A DNA stretch of 10,775 nt from NCBI GenBank assembly GCA_002315675.1, contig DCHP01000025.1, positions 1-10,775 on the forward strand, given 5' to 3'. This stretch comes from Rikenellaceae bacterium UBA1749. GTDB taxonomy: Bacteria > Bacteroidota > Bacteroidia > Bacteroidales > Rikenellaceae. Below are positions 6,659-10,775 of the stretch, in pieces. A program made the translations under genes and the position numbers. Positions within the stretch are counted from its first letter, which is position 1. Every line of letters starts with the position of its first letter. Below the pieces are notes generated by a model, which did not search any database, was not told the origin of the DNA, and worked only from the letters and a program-made list of their open reading frames with translations.

Positions 6659-8224
6659 ATGAAAAAGACAAAACATTGTAATGAACGTAGAAAGTTCCTT
6701 TGTAACTTCTGTACGCTATCCGGAACCGCTATAGTAGCACCTCAACTGATTTCATGTAGCAATGCTAATGTAAACAATAAAAATAATAATCTACCTAAGG
6801 TTAAAGTCATCTTTGCCCTATTGAACGATGTGCAAAATCATCCTGATTGGCCAAATGTCGGTTATGATATGCGTCCGGAAATGAAGGCTGTTATGGATGC
6901 TCTTAATTCAAATATTCTCGATGTGGAATTTTTGTCAGAAAAGGTGTCATATGCAAATCAGATGAAAGAAATCATCACGGAAGATAATGCTAAAGGTAAC
7001 ATTAAAGCGTACCTTGTCATGCAGATGAACACCGGAATAAGTATAATTGACACAGTCGTTGAAAGTACTGAAAAACCTATTCTCTACACACTTATGCCTT
7101 ACGGAGGTGATGGAGTATGGGTACAACGCGTAGCTAAATATATCCGCGCCGGTAACAAAAATTTTGAATTCATGCCAGCAATCGATTTTAAGTATATACT
7201 GAAGTTTGCTGGAGCATTTTCAAAGTTGAATGGAGGAAATACCGAAGATGTAATCAAAGCTGCTCATGACATCCGAATTCAACTCACTCCGGCTACATGC
7301 AGGGCTAAGAAACGTGAGGATAAGCTCACTCTGCTTTCGCCAGAAGAGACATTAAAACAGATTAGTGGAATGAGGATTTTGTCAGTTCAAAATCCGATAC
7401 AAGAAGATTATTCGAAAAAAGCGAAGGACACATTCGGTGTTGATATTATCGTGGTGTCGATGGATGAGATTAACGCTGAGACAGGAAAGATAAATATTGA
7501 AATGGCTCGTCAGTTGGCTGAAACATGGAAAAAAGGTGCAGACAGCATCAAGGATGTTACTGACGATACAATAGTCGAATCTGCCCGTCTGTACTATGCA
7601 ATGAAGGGACTTTTATCCAAGCACAACGCTAAAGCTATCACTATCAACTGTCTGGAAGGTGTATATTCAAAGAAACTATGCGCATATCCGTGTTTAGGAT
7701 TCATGCAATTACAGGATGAAGGACTGTTAGGTATCTGCGAGAATGATATGGATTCAACCCTAACGATGTTGGTATTCAATATCATGTCAGGTAGAATGGG
7801 GTACGTATCAGATCCGGTATTGGATGCTCCAACCCGTTCTATCATCTATACACATTGTGTATCTACCCGTAAACTTCTGGGACAAAATGGTCCATCAGTT
7901 CCATATGAGATTATGACACATTCTGAGGATCGCAATGGAGCTTCAGTACGTGCAATAGCACCTATCGGATATCCTGTTACAACTTTGAAGTTAAATGTAA
8001 CACGCGGTATCATGTCAATTCATACCGGGACTGTAACCGGCAACTCTCGTGATGATCGCGCATGCAGAACGAAGATAATAGCTGAAGTTGATGGAGACTA
8101 TGAGAAGATATACAATCAATGGGATCAGTTTATCTGGCACCGCATAACATTCTTTGGAGATTTCGGAAAGGATGCAGCTGCTTTTGCAGAGAAAATCGGC
8201 TACGAAGTACGTTGGGAATGTTAA
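6659..8224 (+). CDS. Exported L-fucose/L-arabinose isomerase-like lipoprotein with a Tat-type signal
   Basis: This 521-residue protein has an N-terminal export signal with a twin-arginine ERRKFL motif (R10-R11), a weakly hydrophobic stretch and a lipobox-like LISC ending at C33. It is probably a Tat-exported lipoprotein. The rest resembles the fucose/arabinose isomerase superfamily. An N-terminal Rossmann-like half (around KVKVIFALLN) precedes a catalytic half with GICENDMDSTLTM (E361), a VSDPVLD segment (D385), YTHC (H399), and a C-terminal FIWHRITFFGDFGKDAA block (H494). E361, D385 and H494 sit where metal ligands are expected, so the active site appears complete. The substrate is unknown. 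An isomerase-fold enzyme outside the cytoplasm is unusual, though secreted relatives occur in Bacteroidota. The gene is divergent from traA, stands alone, and converges on the GDPD-like gene. Confidence 0.8.
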   Translation: MKKTKHCNERRKFLCNFCTLSGTAIVAPQLISCSNANVNNKNNNLPKVKVIFALLNDVQNHPDWPNVGYDMRPEMKAVMDALNSNILDVEFLSEKVSYANQMKEIITEDNAKGNIKAYLVMQMNTGISIIDTVVESTEKPILYTLMPYGGDGVWVQRVAKYIRAGNKNFEFMPAIDFKYILKFAGAFSKLNGGNTEDVIKAAHDIRIQLTPATCRAKKREDKLTLLSPEETLKQISGMRILSVQNPIQEDYSKKAKDTFGVDIIVVSMDEINAETGKINIEMARQLAETWKKGADSIKDVTDDTIVESARLYYAMKGLLSKHNAKAITINCLEGVYSKKLCAYPCLGFMQLQDEGLLGICENDMDSTLTMLVFNIMSGRMGYVSDPVLDAPTRSIIYTHCVSTRKLLGQNGPSVPYEIMTHSEDRNGASVRAIAPIGYPVTTLKLNVTRGIMSIHTGTVTGNSRDDRACRTKIIAEVDGDYEKIYNQWDQFIWHRITFFGDFGKDAAAFAEKIGYEVRWEC

Positions 8225-8234
8225 ATAAAAACCG

Positions 8235-8280
8235 CAGGGCAGGTTTGAGTATCTAATTTAGATCTTTGAGCCTGTCCCTG
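8235..8280. terminator. Terminator-like hairpin between convergent genes
   Basis: Ten bases after the isomerase-like stop codon, CAGGGCAGG (8235-8243) pairs with CCTGTCCCTG (8271-8280), giving nine base pairs with one bulged T at 8275. The loop contains a nested palindrome, ATCTAA/TTAGAT (8251-8263). No clean T tract follows, only the T-rich pentanucleotide repeat, so it is not a textbook intrinsic terminator. It could serve both converging transcripts. Confidence 0.55.
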
Positions 8281-8318
8281 TTGTATTGTATTGTATTGTA
8301 TTGTATTGTATTGTATTG
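8281..8318. repeat. Pentanucleotide tandem repeat (TTGTA), seven full units
   Basis: Seven perfect copies of TTGTA plus a partial TTG run without interruption, directly abutting the right arm of the hairpin at 8235-8280. The repeat is intergenic, so changes in copy number would not shift a reading frame here. It may be prone to slipped-strand length variation. Confidence 0.95.
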
Positions 8319-8367
8319 TTAATGACTACTTTAGAGAATATTCAGAAAATATGATGTCAGTCATTAA
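8319..8367. repeat. 9-bp perfect inverted repeat downstream of the GDPD-like gene
   Basis: TTAATGACT (8319-8327) is the exact reverse complement of AGTCATTAA (8359-8367), with 31 bases between them. The enclosed sequence is AT-rich. It begins 15 bases beyond the stop of the minus-strand GDPD-like gene and may form its 3' end structure, although there is no GC-rich stem. Confidence 0.4.
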
Positions 8368-8381
8368 TTCTGAGAAAATAT

Positions 8382-9965
8382 TTAGTTTGAAGATTTACTG
8401 TTATAACTTTTTTCAAGACTGATCAGGACTTCCATTGGATCTGGAACAATCAAAGATGCTTCCGAGTTGTCATATGAAAAAGAAGAATGAAATGGATTAA
8501 AAAGAGAAGAAGAACATCTCAATTGATTACTGATCTGCCAGTTAAGAACAAGGTCAATACTCCCAGATACCATTACATCAAAGCTTTTATTCATTTGAGA
8601 GTTTTCACTGATAAGCCATGTACAAATAGGCATTTTGGCTTTGTGGATTAAATCAATCTGCCAGTCATTACATCGGTTCTGAAGATTTAGTTCACCACCA
8701 GAAACGCCAGGACCGATAATATGACATTTATGTGTAATCGCATAATCAATAACCTTGCTAGCATCCCACGGCTTGTCAAAATATTCCTTGTAACTCCAGT
8801 CGATTGGACGTTCATTATCAATAAGATAACACATAGGAACACGGCCTTCAAATTTACTCTCAATTCGTTCTACAAAATTGAGTCTGAAAGTCTGCAATAT
8901 GACTTTTCCATTTGTATTTCCAATATTGACCTTGCCATTATTGTAGAATTTAGTATCCGAAGATATGTTTGTAACTATATTCCATCCACAATAATCTAAT
9001 TCGTTGAATAGAAGATCTTCAATATCTATTGGCTGATATTTATATTCTTTCAATGTTATACAAATTCCGGGACGGTTACCGCTATCAACATCATCACTTA
9101 TATACCCACTCTTGTAATCGTATTCTACAAAATCCATAAATTTTGAAATCGAAGTCCCACCTGTATTTTTATTATTGATATCAATATTCAATTGCCTGAT
9201 TTGTTCAAGAGTTAAATCTGAATATTCAGCTTTGATATGGTAGGGTAATATTCGTCTTCCTTCAAAGTCCCTTGATAACTTAGATCCTCTTGCTATGGCC
9301 GCAATGTCTTGGAGCGAACTAATATATTGACCATTTGAATAACATAGACTACTTCCACCTGTCATATATGTTCCTGCCAACGATGATCCATCGCTTGAAA
9401 ACATTTCTTTAGCGAGTGAAACATAATTGTCATTAAACCATTGTCCGGCATCAAGTATTAAAAGTTCTGCATAATAAAAGTCACTTATCCTTATTGCTGA
9501 TTCATTAAGTTTGTCGTATTGAATCTGGTTCTCAATATCATTATCCGAAAAATGTTGAGATCCATCTCTGTTTTTAAATGATTTATAGAATGTACGGCGA
9601 ATAGATGTTACATTGTCAAACTTGAATACTTCATTGCAATCTGATTTTTTTAATAATTCGTCGTCTGCGAAAGCAACAATGACCTTATCTTTTGTACATT
9701 GAACTTCTGCCTGTATATAATCTGCACCAATTTCTCTGGCCCATCTATAGCTAACTTCTGTCTGTTCAGGAGCCCAGAAGGTAGTTCCGCGAAAAGCAAT
9801 ATTTGAATATAGTGGTACATAATCCCTTACTTTTGCCATCTGCTCGTCAAGGACAGTGACATCTATTCTATCAACAACCTCTGTCAAAGACAAGGAGCGT
9901 GAATTCTTGTTGCAAGAATTCAGAGTAAGTAATAAAAAAAATGAAAACTTTAAGAGGCCCTTCAT
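8382..9965 (-). CDS. GDPD-fold lipoprotein with a degenerate active site (probable pseudoenzyme)
   Basis: This 527-residue protein begins with a lipoprotein signal (hydrophobic FFLLLTL, lipobox LNSC, lipidated C18). It then follows the plan of a Bacteroidales secreted glycerophosphodiester phosphodiesterase: an IAFRGTTFWAPEQTE block (56-70), GADYIQAEVQCTKD (80-93), LDAGQWFND, NRPGICITLKE (around 297-307), VNIGNTNGKVILQTF, and a C-terminal barrel strand MPICTW. The catalytic positions are changed: the His of HRG is F58, the Glu-x-Asp metal pair is Q85-x-E87, the His of HDD is A100, and the third metal-binding Glu is T304. Normal phosphodiester hydrolysis therefore looks unlikely. The frame is unbroken, so the protein may bind a ligand or have another role. 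It follows the membrane-protein gene by 11 bases and is probably co-transcribed with it. Fold assignment is confident; loss of activity is inferred. Confidence 0.85.
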   Translation of the reverse strand: MKGLLKFSFFLLLTLNSCNKNSRSLSLTEVVDRIDVTVLDEQMAKVRDYVPLYSNIAFRGTTFWAPEQTEVSYRWAREIGADYIQAEVQCTKDKVIVAFADDELLKKSDCNEVFKFDNVTSIRRTFYKSFKNRDGSQHFSDNDIENQIQYDKLNESAIRISDFYYAELLILDAGQWFNDNYVSLAKEMFSSDGSSLAGTYMTGGSSLCYSNGQYISSLQDIAAIARGSKLSRDFEGRRILPYHIKAEYSDLTLEQIRQLNIDINNKNTGGTSISKFMDFVEYDYKSGYISDDVDSGNRPGICITLKEYKYQPIDIEDLLFNELDYCGWNIVTNISSDTKFYNNGKVNIGNTNGKVILQTFRLNFVERIESKFEGRVPMCYLIDNERPIDWSYKEYFDKPWDASKVIDYAITHKCHIIGPGVSGGELNLQNRCNDWQIDLIHKAKMPICTWLISENSQMNKSFDVMVSGSIDLVLNWQISNQLRCSSSLFNPFHSSFSYDNSEASLIVPDPMEVLISLEKSYNSKSSN

Positions 9966-9976
9966 TTGAATAATAC

Positions 9977-10669
9977 TTACTTTTTATTGTTGGCAATTGC
10001 TAAAATTACTCCAAGTGCAACTCCTAGACATGCAGCGAAGAGTATCTGAATATTTGAAGGCAAAAGAAAAGTAATAGTATGTGCAGGGAACCAGAAAAGT
10101 GGAATTGTCTTTTTGAAAACAAAATTCCATTGAGTGTCCCAGTCTAGATTTACAATAATATCCCGAACAGACATTTTAGTCGTAAAATACTTAATCAAAG
10201 AACCACCTGTATTTTTGATATGTGTATCGGAAATTTTATGAAAAGTCATAAACACAGGCGCAAAGAAACTGTTGCAAAGAACACTGACAGTAAATGCAAC
10301 AACAATTTTTCCAAAGGTGAGTGGAGCAGTAGGAGCAAACCATGTAGAAGCTTCAGTGGCTCCAAGAACACTAAATAGACTTAATGTTCCACTCTTGAAG
10401 ACAATAAAGGCACCGGTAATGAACATACCAAGGATTCCCCAGATTACCATTCGCGGAAGAATTCCAAAATTTGCTTCATAATAATGCCCTTTTTTTATTC
10501 TAAGACCAATCATTTCACCTATGGTTGACAAAATTGCAAATTTCACGAAACTCATAGGAAATGGATAATTTGCTGTATAATAATTGAATCCGTCCTTAAA
10601 TGATGGAATAAAAAATAGTAAAATCAGTAAAATCAGTGAAATAATTAGGATAAAGTCTGATTTTTTCAT
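9977..10669 (-). CDS. Polytopic membrane protein, conserved in Bacteroidales, function unknown
   Basis: This 230-residue protein has about six hydrophobic segments (roughly residues 5-22, 37-58, 72-92, 115-142, 190-206 and 208-226). Polar landmarks include RIKKGHYYEANFGILPR, PVFMTFHKISDTHIKNTGG and WNFVFKKTIPLFWFPAHTITFLLP. I recall similar proteins as conserved membrane proteins of Bacteroidales. The last motif faintly recalls the Mpv17/PMP22 C-terminal region, but I do not claim that family. I chose the ATG at 10669, which puts a Lys-Lys dipeptide directly before the first membrane segment. The frame stays open upstream to a GTG at 10765, which would add 32 unlikely residues. The gene lies 11 bases ahead of the GDPD-like lipoprotein gene, suggesting a joint function at the cell envelope. 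Confidence 0.75.
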   Translation of the reverse strand: MKKSDFILIISLILLILLFFIPSFKDGFNYYTANYPFPMSFVKFAILSTIGEMIGLRIKKGHYYEANFGILPRMVIWGILGMFITGAFIVFKSGTLSLFSVLGATEASTWFAPTAPLTFGKIVVAFTVSVLCNSFFAPVFMTFHKISDTHIKNTGGSLIKYFTTKMSVRDIIVNLDWDTQWNFVFKKTIPLFWFPAHTITFLLPSNIQILFAACLGVALGVILAIANNKK

Positions 10670-10707
10670 CGATATAATATTAAATAGTTCTATTAAAAAA
10701 TATGTCT

Positions 10708-10715
10708 CAAAATTA
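10708..10715 (-). promoter_or_regulatory. Candidate -7 box for the membrane protein/GDPD-like operon
   Basis: The minus strand reads TAATTTTG, matching TAnnTTTG, about 38 bases ahead of the chosen ATG at 10669. A TTTG lies 16 bases upstream, which is shorter than the usual 19-21, so the match is imperfect. If correct, it rules out the longer GTG start at 10765. Confidence 0.3.
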
Positions 10716-10775
10716 ATAATAATATGCATTTCAAATACGATTTGATTGTATCCGAAGTTTGACACTTGTATAAAG

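Noticed and set aside
7594..7845. Minus-strand 83-codon ORF inside the isomerase-like gene
   Set aside because: It is antisense to conserved active-site coding sequence, with no independent support.
8281..8318. Tandem repeat considered as a CRISPR array
   Set aside because: The units are 5 bases and contiguous with no spacers, so it is a simple microsatellite.
8721..8999. Plus-strand 92-codon ORF opposite the GDPD-like gene
   Set aside because: It is a shadow of the conserved barrel region; no signal or motif is visible.
10272..10481. Plus-strand 69-codon ORF opposite the membrane-protein gene
   Set aside because: It lies antisense to the polytopic membrane protein and shows no recognisable feature.
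10670..10765. GTG-initiated longer form of the membrane protein
   Set aside because: The extra 32 residues overlap a likely promoter box, and the ATG at 10669 places Lys-Lys right before the first membrane segment.

Overview
This window looks like part of a Bacteroidales (Bacteroidota) genome. It is AT-rich, and its left 6.2 kb holds a block of conjugative-transposon transfer genes of the CTnDOT type (traA, traE, traF, traG, traI, traJ), a gene set characteristic of that phylum. Several intergenic regions carry TAnnTTTG boxes, the -7 promoter element of Bacteroides. The genus cannot be named from the sequence alone.

Positions 77-6196 are a minus-strand transfer operon, read from right to left. 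The order is traA (ParA-like ATPase), a single-span membrane protein of unknown family in the position where traB-traD sit in CTnDOT, traE, traF, traG (VirB4-like ATPase), traI and traJ (VirB6-like membrane protein). The next tra gene would lie beyond position 1. Together these encode the membrane core and motor of a type IV secretion apparatus that moves the element between cells. A roughly 460-base intergenic region (6197-6658) separates traA from the divergent gene to its right. It contains tandem hairpins and a possible 30-codon leader ORF in front of traA, and promoter boxes in both directions.

Positions 6659-8224 (plus strand) encode an exported protein of the L-fucose/L-arabinose isomerase-like superfamily with a Tat-type lipoprotein signal. 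It converges on a two-gene minus-strand unit at 8382-10669. That unit encodes a polytopic membrane protein and then a lipoprotein built like a glycerophosphodiester phosphodiesterase (GDPD), in which the expected catalytic and metal-binding residues have been replaced. The 157-base convergent space contains a terminator-like hairpin, a (TTGTA)n pentanucleotide repeat and a second inverted repeat.

The points most worth a second look are the GDPD-like protein with a dismantled active site but an intact reading frame, the TraA homologue whose P-loop lysine is a cysteine, the structured traA leader, and the pentanucleotide repeat between convergent genes. I do not see a clearly new multi-gene system. 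Family calls rest on recalled family features, not on database searches.
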